Positions 25,803-34,611 are shown, counted from the first letter of the stretch. The stretch is 64,000 nt of DNA from Lachnospiraceae bacterium (GCA_022792835.1 JAAWBT010000014.1:1-64000), one strand, 5' to 3'. Numbers and translations: made by a program. The notes: generated from the letters alone by a model not told the origin.

Positions 25803-27307
25803 ACCACCACTCCTTCCGCCACTTCCACAATAAAACGGACAAGGGGTCCGGAATACAAACCAAACACCACCAACAAGCCGGCAAACAGGACCATGGGGGC
25901 CAGCATCCGCCACCCCGGCTCTGTTCTTTTCACTGGAAAGACTGCTTTCTCTCCATGGTTGGGAAACAGGGCCCGCACGGTCACCGTCATCATGTAGACT
26001 CCTGTCATCAGCGCTGAATAAAGAAGTACACTGACGGCAGTCACACCGGCCGCGCCGCCGGCAGCCACCGCCGACTGGGCCAGATTCCATTTACTGATAA
26101 AACCGGCAAACAGTGGGATCCCCATAAGGGAAAGCCCCGCCGCCGTAAAACAGGCAAAAGTTACCGGCATCTGCCGCCCTAAGCCCCCAAGCTCATAGAC
26201 AAAATTTTTCTCCGTCTTATGCATAATGGCCCCAGCACAGAAAAAGGCACAGATCTTCATGAGCGCATGGAACACCATATGCACAAGCGCCGCCGCCATG
26301 CCAAGAGGATTCATCATGACCACGCCAAAAAGCACATAAGAAAGATTACTGATGGTCGAGTAGGCCAGACGCCGTTTCAGATGGGCCTCCCGCACGGCCA
26401 TAGTAGAGCCATACGCAATTGTGACAAGCACCGCCCCGAGCACCACATAATGAGCCCAGGTTCCCCGGATAAAATCCGCACCATAGCTGTAATAGGTCAG
26501 GCGGAGAATGGCAAAAGCCCCGGACTTCACCACTGCCACTGCATGAAGAAGAGCAGTCACCGGCGTCGGCGCCACCGAAGCCTTCGGAAGCCAGCCATGG
26601 ACCGGAAACAGCGCCGCCTTCACGCCAAATCCAAAAAAGGCCAGCACATACATAAACAAGATCATATTGGTACGGAACCCTGAAACTGCCTGGTTCAGCA
26701 CCCCGCCCAGAATAAAGTCCGCTGTATTTCCATAAATCAGGACAAACACCAGGCCCATAAAGGCAAAGGCCGCCCCCCCGATGGAGTAATACAGATATTT
26801 CCTGCTTGCTGCCCTGGATTCCCGGTTCCGGTAATGGAGCACCAGAGGGAAAGTCACAAGAGTCAAAATCTCATAAAACAGATACAGGGTAACAAGATTC
26901 CCAGCAAAAGCGATTCCCAGTGTCACACCATAAGCCATGGTATAAAAAGCAAAAAAACTATTCTGCCTCTCATCCCCCTCCATATATTCTGAGGCATAGA
27001 GAGTTGCAAAGGGCCATAAAAACGATACCAGGCCCGCAAAGACACACCCAGCCCCATCCAGCCGGAAAAACACTTTAAGATCCTCTCCCGCCAGATAAAA
27101 CAGCACTGCATCTTCTTTCCCTTTTCCAGAAAGGATCAGCGCCCATACCAGGAAGCTTACCGCAAGGACCACTGCCTCCATAAACAACAGACGGTTTCTC
27201 TCCTGCTTCTTACCGGCCGCTTTTTTTCCAGCCCCCATAACCAGCATAAAAAAGCCGCCCGCCAGAGGAAGAAGCACCGGAGCCGTCATCCACAATAATC
27301 GCACCAT
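25799..27307 (-). CDS. Mrp/NuoN-like antiporter-core subunit
   Basis: A 502-residue, 14-helix subunit of the MrpD/NuoM/NuoN family, with FGVKAALFPVHGWLPKASVA in the conserved helix pair near residue 230 and the matching LKRRLAYSTISNLSYVLFG motif later. Such subunits carry lysine/glutamate pairs that form a proton path. Its start overlaps the upstream stop by one base and its end overlaps the next start by four, so all the large subunits are translationally coupled. Confidence 0.92.
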   Translation of the reverse strand: MVRLLWMTAPVLLPLAGGFFMLVMGAGKKAAGKKQERNRLLFMEAVVLAVSFLVWALILSGKGKEDAVLFYLAGEDLKVFFRLDGAGCVFAGLVSFLWPFATLYASEYMEGDERQNSFFAFYTMAYGVTLGIAFAGNLVTLYLFYEILTLVTFPLVLHYRNRESRAASRKYLYYSIGGAAFAFMGLVFVLIYGNTADFILGGVLNQAVSGFRTNMILFMYVLAFFGFGVKAALFPVHGWLPKASVAPTPVTALLHAVAVVKSGAFAILRLTYYSYGADFIRGTWAHYVVLGAVLVTIAYGSTMAVREAHLKRRLAYSTISNLSYVLFGVVMMNPLGMAAALVHMVFHALMKICAFFCAGAIMHKTEKNFVYELGGLGRQMPVTFACFTAAGLSLMGIPLFAGFISKWNLAQSAVAAGGAAGVTAVSVLLYSALMTGVYMMTVTVRALFPNHGEKAVFPVKRTEPGWRMLAPMVLFAGLLVVFGLYSGPLVRFIVEVAEGVVV

Positions 27308-28788
27308 CAGAAAATCCCTCCCGCCACTGCCGTCACAGCATTTAAGATCACATCCGGAAACATTCCAAAGATCAGGGCGCCCGCCGCCATAAGCGCCATG
27401 GGGATCGTCATAAGAAGAGACGGCTCCTGTTTTTTAAGGGCGCTATAATTGTAATCTGCCCCAGGAAAAAATCCATGAATCACAACAGGGAGCAGATAAC
27501 CTGCCGTCAGCAGGGCGCTGGCAAGAAGCACCACTGGCCCAAACCAGGTGAATGCCCCTGTCCCTGAAGCAAGCGCCCCCTGGGCCAGATACCATTTACT
27601 CATAAAACCGCTGGCAGGTGGAATTCCGATCAAAGCAAGGGAGGCAAAAGCAAAGCACCAGATGGTCACAGGCATCTCCTTTCCGATGGCCGAAAGTTCA
27701 GAGACTCTGGTCTTTCCTGTCTGGTAAATCACAGCCCCCGCCGCCAGGAACAAGACATTTTTCACCAGCGAATGAAACACCACATGGAGCATAGCGCCCA
27801 TAAAAGCGGTCTGGTTCATCAGGGCAAGGCCGAACAGGATATAAGAAACCTGACTCACCGTAGAATAAGCCAGCCGTTTCTTTAAAAGTTTTTCCCGATA
27901 AGCCAGCATAGAGCCCATAAAAACGGTGATCAAAGCCAAAATGATCCAGACCGTCTGGAACCAGCTTCCCCGAAGAAGGTCTGGCCCGATGACATAATAG
28001 ACTGCCCGGATGATCCCCAGGACCCCCATTTTGGTAATCACGCCGGAAAGAACCGCACTGGCCGGAGCCGGAGCCTCTGGATGAGCTGTGGGAAGCCAGC
28101 CATGCATGGGAAACATACCCGCCTTCGCGCCAAAACCGACGATCAAAAAGAAGGCCGAAGCGAAAAGGAGTCCCGGCTGGTCAGAAACTGCCCCGCCGTC
28201 CAAAATTCCCCCTGGCATAAAATTTCCAAGACCACCGAATCCGGACAGGAAAAAAATCCCGAAAAGCGCCATAAAGGCTCCCGCCACCGAATAAAACAGG
28301 TACTTAAGCCCCGCCAGAATCGCCGGCCTGGTTCCCTCATGGAACACCAGAAACAAGGACGTAAGGGTCATAACCTCAAAAAACAAGTAAAAACTGATCA
28401 GATTCCCCGCAAAAGAAAGCGCTGCCAGGGCCCCCTCCACAATCAGATAAAAGCCAAAAAACCGTTCCTCGTGATTCTCATGATCCATATACCGGAAGGC
28501 AAAAATCCCCACCAGCAGCCACATGGACACGGACAGCAAGGCAAAAATCCGGGAAAGCAAATCCACCTGGAAACAGATCTGAAGCGAGTCCGCAAGCTGT
28601 CCCAAAACCAGGGTTCTCTCCCCGCCTGTCAGGCAGAGGATCGTAAACACAAGCTCCAATGCCAGGGACGACGCCACAAAAAGCCGCTTCCCCCCCCTTC
28701 CGGCTTTCTTCCAAAACGGCAGAAGCATAAGGAGCCCGGCTGCCATCGGAAAAAACACCGGAAGCAATAAAAGAAAATCCTGTTCCAT
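27307..28788 (-). CDS. mrpD: MrpD-like antiporter-core subunit
   Basis: A 493-residue MrpD/NuoM-type membrane subunit. The start is set at the ATG at 28786-28788, where AAGGAG lies eight bases upstream; the ORF as listed adds 17 charged residues with no ribosome site. The core reads GFGAKAGMFPMHGWLPTAHPEAPAPASAV near residue 225 and LKKRLAYSTVSQVSYILFGL near 300. Among the antiporter-like subunits here this is one of the two best fits to classical MrpD; the assignment between the two is uncertain. Confidence 0.88.
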   Translation of the reverse strand: MEQDFLLLLPVFFPMAAGLLMLLPFWKKAGRGGKRLFVASSLALELVFTILCLTGGERTLVLGQLADSLQICFQVDLLSRIFALLSVSMWLLVGIFAFRYMDHENHEERFFGFYLIVEGALAALSFAGNLISFYLFFEVMTLTSLFLVFHEGTRPAILAGLKYLFYSVAGAFMALFGIFFLSGFGGLGNFMPGGILDGGAVSDQPGLLFASAFFLIVGFGAKAGMFPMHGWLPTAHPEAPAPASAVLSGVITKMGVLGIIRAVYYVIGPDLLRGSWFQTVWIILALITVFMGSMLAYREKLLKKRLAYSTVSQVSYILFGLALMNQTAFMGAMLHVVFHSLVKNVLFLAAGAVIYQTGKTRVSELSAIGKEMPVTIWCFAFASLALIGIPPASGFMSKWYLAQGALASGTGAFTWFGPVVLLASALLTAGYLLPVVIHGFFPGADYNYSALKKQEPSLLMTIPMALMAAGALIFGMFPDVILNAVTAVAGGIF

Positions 28789-28873
28789 ACGTTTCTCCTT
28801 TATATCTATCTTTGCGTCTCCGCATTTCGTTGATTTCAATCACGGAGGAAAATTGCGGAGACACAAACGCTAT

Positions 28874-30367
28874 TTATAGGAACATCCCAAGCCCCGCATT
28901 GATCCCGTCCACGATGGGCTTGGAAAAAAGCCCCAATACCAGATTCACCGTCACAAACAGGAAAGAAGCCACCTTAAGCATCCTCGAAGCCTGATGAGAC
29001 TGGTCCTCCCCATACTCCCGTTCTGATGGAGAATAAATGCTGATGACCAGCCGCAGGAAATAAATGGCATTTAGGATTGTGCTGATCGCTAATCCTAAAA
29101 TGGTAAACACCATCTTATGAGGGCTCTGGACCGCCGCTGTGGCAAAAAGAAGTTTGGAGATAAAACCTGACAGCATGGGAAAACCCACCATAGAAAGGGC
29201 TCCCACGGCAAAAGCCAGACCCGCCGTCCGGTTCCGATAACCGGAACCTCTGAGGCTCACATAATCCGTCCTGCCCCCAGAAACCTCATAAAGCCCCACC
29301 GCACTGATAAACAGCAGAGATTTCGTGGCCGCATGGGTGAGAATATGAAACACTGCCGCTACCATTCCTGCCTGAGTCCCAAGACCAATCCCCATATAAA
29401 TATAGCCGATCTGGGCCACAGAAGAATAGGCGATCATCCGTCTCGTGTCTGTCTCCCGGATAGCCCGGATGGAACCGATCAGCATCCCAAGGAGGCCAAA
29501 CACAAATAACAGGTTCGTAACCCCGCTGCCAATCACCGTACCATAGCCAAGTACCCGGTAAAACACTTTAATCAACAGGAATATATAGCCTTTGGACACC
29601 AGGCTGGACAAAATCGCACTGGCCGCCGGAGTCGCATACCCATATGTCTCCGGAATCCAGGAATGAAAGGGATACAACCCGCTCTTGATGGCAAGGCCCA
29701 CGGACATCAGAGCGATAACCACCAGAAGGGGCACGTCATAGCTGCCCGTCCTCACAATGGCCGTCACCGCCTCCTTGGCCGGTTCCATCAAAAGGTGCCC
29801 GGTAATGTCATAGAGGAGCGTCAGGCTGATCAAAAACATACCAGAACCAAGAAGGCTCATGACCATATAGCGAATCGCTGCCACGATCCCGTGGCCGTTC
29901 TGTCTGATCATAATCAGGCCGCAGGCCGCAATGGTATTGATCTCCACGAACACATAAGCCGTAAACAGGTCATTGGTATAAATGAGTGCCAGCAGGGAGC
30001 TCATGAGGAGGTCCACCAGAATAAAAAACAGGTTGATCTTCGTCCCCTCCACATCCGTAAACACGTGGCTGATTCCGCCAAGGAGTGAGAGAAGCATAAT
30101 GACAGAAAAACCCATAGCCATGAGCGCCTCTAAAACCCCTGCCCGGATTTCATTGCCCCAAGGCGCCGGAAAATGCCCCATCATGTAAATAAAGCTTTCC
30201 CCTGTCTGTACCGTATAAAAGAGCACGGCTCCGGCAAAGAAGATCTGCGCCGTCACCATAAAAAGGCAGAGTCTCTTCGCCCACTGCCCCTTCAGCACAG
30301 AAGAGACAATTCCGCAGAACATGGCCAGAATAATGGAAAAAAACGGAAAATTGCGGATGAAATCCAT
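28874..30367 (-). CDS. Mrp/NuoN-like antiporter-core subunit, first of four
   Basis: A 497-residue antiporter-core protein. The ATG at 30365-30367 overlaps the mrpC stop by one base (TAATG); the seven extra residues in the ORF track come from a GTG upstream. Conserved features include AIKSGLYPFHSWIPETYGYATPAASA near residue 225 and RRMIAYSSVAQIGYIYMGIG near 300. An 85-bp gap follows before the next subunit, the only gap of that size in the operon. The lysine of the AIKSG motif and a matching glutamate in an earlier helix are the expected coupling residues. Confidence 0.9.
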   Translation of the reverse strand: MDFIRNFPFFSIILAMFCGIVSSVLKGQWAKRLCLFMVTAQIFFAGAVLFYTVQTGESFIYMMGHFPAPWGNEIRAGVLEALMAMGFSVIMLLSLLGGISHVFTDVEGTKINLFFILVDLLMSSLLALIYTNDLFTAYVFVEINTIAACGLIMIRQNGHGIVAAIRYMVMSLLGSGMFLISLTLLYDITGHLLMEPAKEAVTAIVRTGSYDVPLLVVIALMSVGLAIKSGLYPFHSWIPETYGYATPAASAILSSLVSKGYIFLLIKVFYRVLGYGTVIGSGVTNLLFVFGLLGMLIGSIRAIRETDTRRMIAYSSVAQIGYIYMGIGLGTQAGMVAAVFHILTHAATKSLLFISAVGLYEVSGGRTDYVSLRGSGYRNRTAGLAFAVGALSMVGFPMLSGFISKLLFATAAVQSPHKMVFTILGLAISTILNAIYFLRLVISIYSPSEREYGEDQSHQASRMLKVASFLFVTVNLVLGLFSKPIVDGINAGLGMFL

Positions 30368-30747
30368 TACTCTCCCTCCTTTCTCCACTGGAAGACAATC
30401 TCATCCAGATCCAGAGAACCGTACCTGCGGTAAAGGCGGATGGTAAGAGACAGCATAAGCGCCGTCACACTGACTGAAACCACAATCCCAGTGAGCACCA
30501 ACCCGTCCGGAATTGGATTGGTATAGGCCGATGCATCCATAACCCCGTCGTTAAGGATGGGCACCTGCCTCCCGAAAATGTACCCCTTCGCCGCCAGGAA
30601 CAAATACACCGCCGTATCCATAATATTCAGACCGATAATCTTTTTGATCAGATTCTTGTGGAGCAAAAGCGTCGTAAACCCAATCCCAAACAGGATCATA
30701 GACACTGTTTCCTCCATATTAGCCGCCAGATGTGCAAGCATACTCAC
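30367..30747 (-). CDS. mrpC: MrpC / NuoK-like subunit
   Basis: A 126-residue, three-helix protein homologous to MrpC/MnhC and NuoK. It contains the typical KNLIKKIIGLNIMDTAVYLF second helix and NPIPDGLVLTGIVVSVSVTALMLSL third helix. It is coupled on both sides: a four-base overlap with mrpB upstream and a one-base overlap with the next subunit downstream. The start might instead be at Met 11 (MEETVSMIL), which would match the usual length better. Confidence 0.93.
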   Translation of the reverse strand: MSMLAHLAANMEETVSMILFGIGFTTLLLHKNLIKKIIGLNIMDTAVYLFLAAKGYIFGRQVPILNDGVMDASAYTNPIPDGLVLTGIVVSVSVTALMLSLTIRLYRRYGSLDLDEIVFQWRKEGE

Positions 30748-31712
30748 ATGCCCCCCTTCCGGAACAAGGTATAAAAAGCATACATGGTACAGGCCACCAC
30801 CAGCCCCACACAGATATTAAGAGGCAGGATTAAGCCGCTGGAAAGAATAGCTCCGGGCGTCCCCAGAGGAATCCCGCTCTCCAGATGATTGGCCCCTGTA
30901 AAAAACGAATAACTCTTTGCCAGGCAGTAAAACGTAAGGGCTGCCAAAGTGATCCTGCGGAATGTCTTTTCCGTAAAAAACCGTTCCGTCTTTTTAAAAC
31001 CAAAGGCATTCAGATACAGGATCAGCCCGGAACCGATGATGGCCCCTCCGGAAAAGCCGCCGCCTGGCGACAGATGGCCGTTCAAAATGATATAGATTCC
31101 GAAAATAAACAACAGCGGCACCAGCACACAGGAAACCTTCTGTAAAATCAGGTCATTCTTTGGCTCATAGATCCGGTCATTTTCTTCTGCCTGTTTCTTT
31201 TTCATCTTCTTCCTGTCGTCAGAATTATCCAGCCGCATCAACACCTGGACACAAGTGGCCGCGATAAACAAAACACAGGATTCCCCGAAAGTATCAAACG
31301 CCCGGTAGTCTAAAATCATGCCGGTGACAAAATTAGTGGCTCCCGTTTCCTCCACGCCCTTTTCAATATAGCGGGCCGCCACCTCATTGTTGGTGGGATT
31401 GTCCGGATTGCCAAACTCCGGCAGATAAATCACTGTCCAGAGAAGCACGCCGATCAGGGTCACGCAGAGAGCCACCGAGGCAAATTTATTCACCACCTGG
31501 AAAATCTTTAATTCCTTGTTGTGCCGCTCGTCATAAACTTCCGCATTGATCTTCTCCTCATTGAGCCTGGGACCGGAGAGTTCTTCCGGCGGAATCCGTT
31601 TTAAGGGCGCTTTTGTTTCCATACGAAACTCCGGAGGGGCCGCTTCCCCATCCACCCATTTTTCAAACCGGCGAAACCGGCTGGTCTCATAATCCTTTCT
31701 CAGCCTGCTCAT
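30744..31712 (-). CDS. mrpB: MrpB subunit with N-terminal MbhE-like (MrpA C-terminal) domain
   Basis: A 322-residue protein that combines two modules usually split. Residues about 70-180 resemble MbhE or the last part of MrpA (GMILDYRAFDTFGESCVLF). Residues about 190-320 are MrpB (ILNGHLSPGGGFSGGAIIGSGLIL, then GIPLGTPGAILSSG). The first 65 residues are charged and likely cytoplasmic. This is how the domain order of MrpA is completed in operons where MrpA is broken into pieces. Confidence 0.9.
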   Translation of the reverse strand: MSRLRKDYETSRFRRFEKWVDGEAAPPEFRMETKAPLKRIPPEELSGPRLNEEKINAEVYDERHNKELKIFQVVNKFASVALCVTLIGVLLWTVIYLPEFGNPDNPTNNEVAARYIEKGVEETGATNFVTGMILDYRAFDTFGESCVLFIAATCVQVLMRLDNSDDRKKMKKKQAEENDRIYEPKNDLILQKVSCVLVPLLFIFGIYIILNGHLSPGGGFSGGAIIGSGLILYLNAFGFKKTERFFTEKTFRRITLAALTFYCLAKSYSFFTGANHLESGIPLGTPGAILSSGLILPLNICVGLVVACTMYAFYTLFRKGGM

Positions 31713-31990
31713 TTTCCGCCCTCCTCATCATCCCTCTCCTTCTCCTGCCTCTCCTCCTGGATGGCCCGGATCTTTTTCAGGGTCACAAAAAACAGGATAC
31801 TGGTCACCCCTGCCCCGACGGCCGCTTCCGTCACAGCCAGGTCAGGGGACTGCAGAATCACCCAAATGATGGCCATGATGGAGCTGTAAGACATATAGAT
31901 AATAATAGATGTCAAAAGCTTTTTCGTAAAACTTACGGACAGCGCACAGACGATCAGCCCGATCAAAAGAAACAGTTCAAATATCCTCAC
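31709..31990 (-). CDS. MbhD-like subunit (MrpA DUF4040 domain)
   Basis: A 93-residue, three-helix protein matching the DUF4040/MbhD part of MrpA (QSPDLAVTEAAVGAGVTSILFF). The listed ATG would overlap mrpG by 47 bases; a GTG at 31988-31990 with GAGGTGG seven bases upstream overlaps by only 14 and is more likely, giving VRIFELFLLIG as the first residues. Together with the fused MrpB gene it supplies the C-terminal domains of MrpA as separate proteins. Confidence 0.85.
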   Translation of the reverse strand: MRIFELFLLIGLIVCALSVSFTKKLLTSIIIYMSYSSIMAIIWVILQSPDLAVTEAAVGAGVTSILFFVTLKKIRAIQEERQEKERDDEEGGK

Positions 31991-32306
31991 GGTGTTCCAC
32001 CTCGATTTCTCCAAGATCCTCATCTGTCATCACTTCCAGACGGCTGATCATATGTCCCGCCACAGGGCTCGCCAGCCAGAAAAAAAGTACCACCAGAAGC
32101 AGCTTAAAAGAAGCAAAGCTTATGCCCTTCCACACCACCAGGCCCAGCGTCATAAACAGGATCCCAAGCGTATCCCCCAAAGCCGCCGCATGAATCCGGT
32201 TTAATGCCTTTTTAAACTTGTTGACGCCCACGGCTGCCGCCAGAAAAATGAGAAGTCCCAAAAAAAGAAGGACCGCCGACGCTGAAAGCCTTACCCACTC
32301 CATCAT
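31977..32306 (-). CDS. mrpG: MrpG subunit
   Basis: A 109-residue subunit of the Mrp/Mnh cation-proton antiporter with three membrane helices. GVNKFKKALNRIHAAALGDTLGILFMTLG is the family signature. The start overlaps the mrpF stop as ATGA. The acidic C-terminus (TDEDLGEIEVEHREDI) is cytoplasmic. Confidence 0.93.
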   Translation of the reverse strand: MMEWVRLSASAVLLFLGLLIFLAAAVGVNKFKKALNRIHAAALGDTLGILFMTLGLVVWKGISFASFKLLLVVLFFWLASPVAGHMISRLEVMTDEDLGEIEVEHREDI

Positions 32307-32617
32307 TCCTTTTTCTCCTCCTTCTCCCGTTCCTTCCGCTCTCTGTACACGCCCGTATACACCTTGGTGAGCACCACCACTGCCAGGAAACTTACCATGG
32401 CATAGATCAGACAGACGTCCGTCAGGTAGTCCTCTTTCATGTACACCGACAAAATAGCAATGATGACAATAGTCATGGTGCCGATCATGTTGACCGCAAT
32501 GATCCGGTCCGCCGTCTTTGGCCCCCGCACAGAACGGATAATAGAGACTAGGATCAAGACAGCAAGAACCACCATGCAGCCCATTAAAATCCCTTGATAA
32601 ATAAGCTCCGCGCTCAT
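32303..32617 (-). CDS. mrpF: MrpF subunit
   Basis: A 104-residue, three-helix subunit; the ORF track adds 30 upstream residues, but the ATG at 32615-32617 overlaps the mrpE stop by four bases and begins MSAELIYQGIL. The motif RSVRGPKTADRIIAVNMIGT is typical of MrpF/MnhF. The C-terminus is a highly charged Lys/Glu/Arg tail. Confidence 0.93.
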   Translation of the reverse strand: MSAELIYQGILMGCMVVLAVLILVSIIRSVRGPKTADRIIAVNMIGTMTIVIIAILSVYMKEDYLTDVCLIYAMVSFLAVVVLTKVYTGVYRERKEREKEEKKE

Positions 32618-33081
32618 TTTCTCCCCGCCTCCATTCTTCTTATAATGTGAACAAACACCGAATCCTCGATTCCTTCTGCCATCTCCTTGTCCAGACAGTG
32701 GACGCAAAGCTCATCTCCCTCCACAGATACCGTGATGGTCCCCGGCGTCAGGGTTATGGAATTAGCCAGAAGCACCTTGCCGATTCCTGTTTTTAAATCT
32801 GTTTTAAAATAGACCAGTGCCGGCTCCGGCTCGTACTTTGGCGATAAAATCAGCCGAAGTACCCCCAGGTTCGCCCTGGCAATCTCCCGGAGTAAAACTC
32901 CCATAAAAAGGAGAAACAGTCCCGCATTTTTAAACAACAAAAAATCCTTCCGCAGACTATAGTCCATAAAACGGCAGATAAACCAGTAAACCGCCGCAGA
33001 AACCGCAAGTCCAAACAGAAAGATTTCCCATGTGAATTTTCCATTTAATAAGATCCAGAATCCCAAAAACAGCAGAAACAT
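32614..33081 (-). CDS. mrpE: MrpE subunit
   Basis: First gene of the antiporter operon. I start it at the ATG at 33079-33081 (MFLLFLGFWILLNGKFTWE), which gives 155 residues, the usual MrpE size, and lies about 100 bp downstream of a good promoter. The longer ORF would start upstream of that promoter's transcription start. The C-terminal half has LLANSITLTPGTITVSVEGDELCVHCLD, the family hallmark. MrpE is thought to assist assembly or activity rather than carry the antiport path. Confidence 0.88.
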   Translation of the reverse strand: MFLLFLGFWILLNGKFTWEIFLFGLAVSAAVYWFICRFMDYSLRKDFLLFKNAGLFLLFMGVLLREIARANLGVLRLILSPKYEPEPALVYFKTDLKTGIGKVLLANSITLTPGTITVSVEGDELCVHCLDKEMAEGIEDSVFVHIIRRMEAGRK

Positions 33082-33188
33082 CTTACTTAAGCCCCCTGTC
33101 ATGAAAGCCGGAACCGATTCCTGCCATCTGCAGACAAGCTGCACGATTCCGTGCTTTGGTGTGCCTTTTCTTCCCACACCCGCCATTG

Positions 33189-33217
33189 AGTATATACCCA
33201 TTTTCATGAAAATACAA
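33189..33217 (-). promoter_or_regulatory. Promoter of the Mrp operon, with a palindrome in the spacer
   Basis: On the minus strand TTGTAT (33217-33212), 17 bases, then TATACT (33194-33189). The spacer is largely a perfect 14-bp palindrome, ATTTTCATGAAAAT (33200-33213), which is a good position for a repressor. Confidence 0.65.
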
Positions 33218-33320
33218 GAACATTTTTTCCAGTTTCACTGCCCTCTTTCTTTAAGAGCTCACACTCTTTCTTTTCCTTCCATATTATACCATTAAGCAAA
33301 CCCAAAGGAGAACTCACCCC

Positions 33321-34400
33321 TTGAACAAGAAAATTCTCACAAAACGTATACTCTGCCTCGCTTTGTCTGCCCTGATGCTTCTCGGCATGCTTGCCAGCTG
33401 CGGAAAAAAATCTTCTGACAAAACACCCTCCCCTGAAACAACCGGTACAGAAAAGACAGAAGAAACAGCCGGCAAAAAAGAGCTGATCCCCGTCACCTTG
33501 AGTGAAGTGGCCCATTCTATCTTTTATGCGCCTCAGTATGTGGCCATTGAACTGGGATATTTTGAAGAGGAGGGCATCGACCTGACCCTGATCAACAGTG
33601 CCGGGGCCGATAAGGTCATGACTGCCCTCATCTCTGGTGGCGCCGATATCGGCTTTATGGGCTCCGAGGCCAGTATTTACGTCTATGCAGAGGGGAATTC
33701 CGACTACGCCGTCAATTTTGCCCAACTTACCCAGCGGGCCGGGAATTTCCTGGTGGGCAGGGAAGCCGATGAGGATTTCAAATGGGAAGACCTGAAAGGA
33801 AAAAATGTACTGGGCGGCCGCGCCGGCGGTATGCCTCAGATGGTATTCGAGTACATTTTAAAGCAGAACGGGATCGACCCGAAAGCGGATCTTTCCATTG
33901 ACCAAAGCATTGATTTCGGCCTGACAGCCGCAGCCTTTATGGAAGGCGATGCCGACTATACAGTGGAATTTGAGCCCTTTGCCACAAAGATTGAGTTAGA
34001 AGGTTCCGGAACTGTGGTCGCCTCCCTGGGTGTGGACTCCGGTTATGTGCCCTATACGGCTTACTGTGCCAAAAAAAGCTATTATGAGGAGCATGCCGAC
34101 GTGATTCAGGGATTCACAAATGCCATCCAGAAGGGTCTGGATTATGTAAACAGCCATACATCTGAGGAAATCGCCGCTGTTATTAAACCTCAGTTTGAGG
34201 AAACGGAGGAAAGCACCATCGCTGCCATTGTAGAACGCTATCTCTCCCAGGATACCTGGAAAGAAGACCTGGTCTTTGCCCAGGAAAGCTTTGATCTTTT
34301 ACAGGATATTCTGACGGAAGCTGGAGAGCTGACCGAAAAAGTCCCCTACGCAGATCTGGTCAACACAGAATATGCTGAAAAAGCAAAATCTGGCAGATAA
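33321..34400 (+). CDS. ABC-type substrate-binding lipoprotein (NMT1/SsuA/ThiY-like), orphan
   Basis: A 359-residue secreted lipoprotein with a signal peptide and lipobox (LLGMLASC, Cys at about 28) and an NMT1-like periplasmic-binding fold: SIFYAPQYVAIELGYFEEEG, then NSAGADKVMTALISGGADIGFMG. Family members bind riboflavin or thiamine precursors, sulfonates or similar small molecules; the ligand is not clear here. The start codon is TTG with AAAGGAG ten bases upstream. No permease or ATPase gene is next to it, so it must use a transporter encoded elsewhere. It is divergent from the Mrp operon. Confidence 0.88.
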   Translation: MNKKILTKRILCLALSALMLLGMLASCGKKSSDKTPSPETTGTEKTEETAGKKELIPVTLSEVAHSIFYAPQYVAIELGYFEEEGIDLTLINSAGADKVMTALISGGADIGFMGSEASIYVYAEGNSDYAVNFAQLTQRAGNFLVGREADEDFKWEDLKGKNVLGGRAGGMPQMVFEYILKQNGIDPKADLSIDQSIDFGLTAAAFMEGDADYTVEFEPFATKIELEGSGTVVASLGVDSGYVPYTAYCAKKSYYEEHADVIQGFTNAIQKGLDYVNSHTSEEIAAVIKPQFEETEESTIAAIVERYLSQDTWKEDLVFAQESFDLLQDILTEAGELTEKVPYADLVNTEYAEKAKSGR

Positions 34401-34427
34401 TCTGACAAAATCGGTTGCCACCCAAAC

Positions 34428-34494
34428 CCGGTACAGCACATTGTACCGGATCTCCCTACGATTACAGCCGCCGGAAACTGCCGGCGGCTGTCTT
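34428..34494 (+). terminator. Two hairpins after the binding-protein gene
   Basis: CCGGTACA/TGTACCGG (34428-34449, loop GCACAT) is followed by an 11-pair GC-rich stem ACAGCCGCCGG/CCGGCGGCTGT (34464-34491). Only a weak T run (TCTTACT) follows the second stem, so it may be a terminator or an mRNA 3'-end stabiliser. The plus-strand message would then run into the mobile element. Confidence 0.55.
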
Positions 34495-34512
34495 ACTGTA
34501 TATTCCTCTGTC

Positions 34513-34611
34513 GTACCATCGGTTAACAAGAGCATACACGGTCGGAGAAGGGGGAAAAACCAGCAAATCATGCAGACTGGAGCGTGTGTGTCCTTGTCAA
34601 CCGATGGTATC
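34513..34611. mobile_element. Short copy of a palindromic MITE-like element (99 bp)
   Basis: The ends are inverted repeats, GTACCATCGGTTAACAAG and the reverse complement of GATACCATCGGTTGACAAG. The sequence is a shortened version of the 282-bp element at 58322-58603, in opposite orientation: both outer arms of about 43 and 56 bp are kept and about 185 bp of the interior is missing. It carries no real gene. It sits four bases downstream of the stop codon of the Na+/Ca2+ exchanger gene. Confidence 0.8.

Noticed and set aside
33204-33725. 173-residue minus-strand ORF over the start of the binding-protein gene and the intergenic region
   Set aside because: It conflicts with the signal peptide and lipobox of the plus-strand gene and has no family features.
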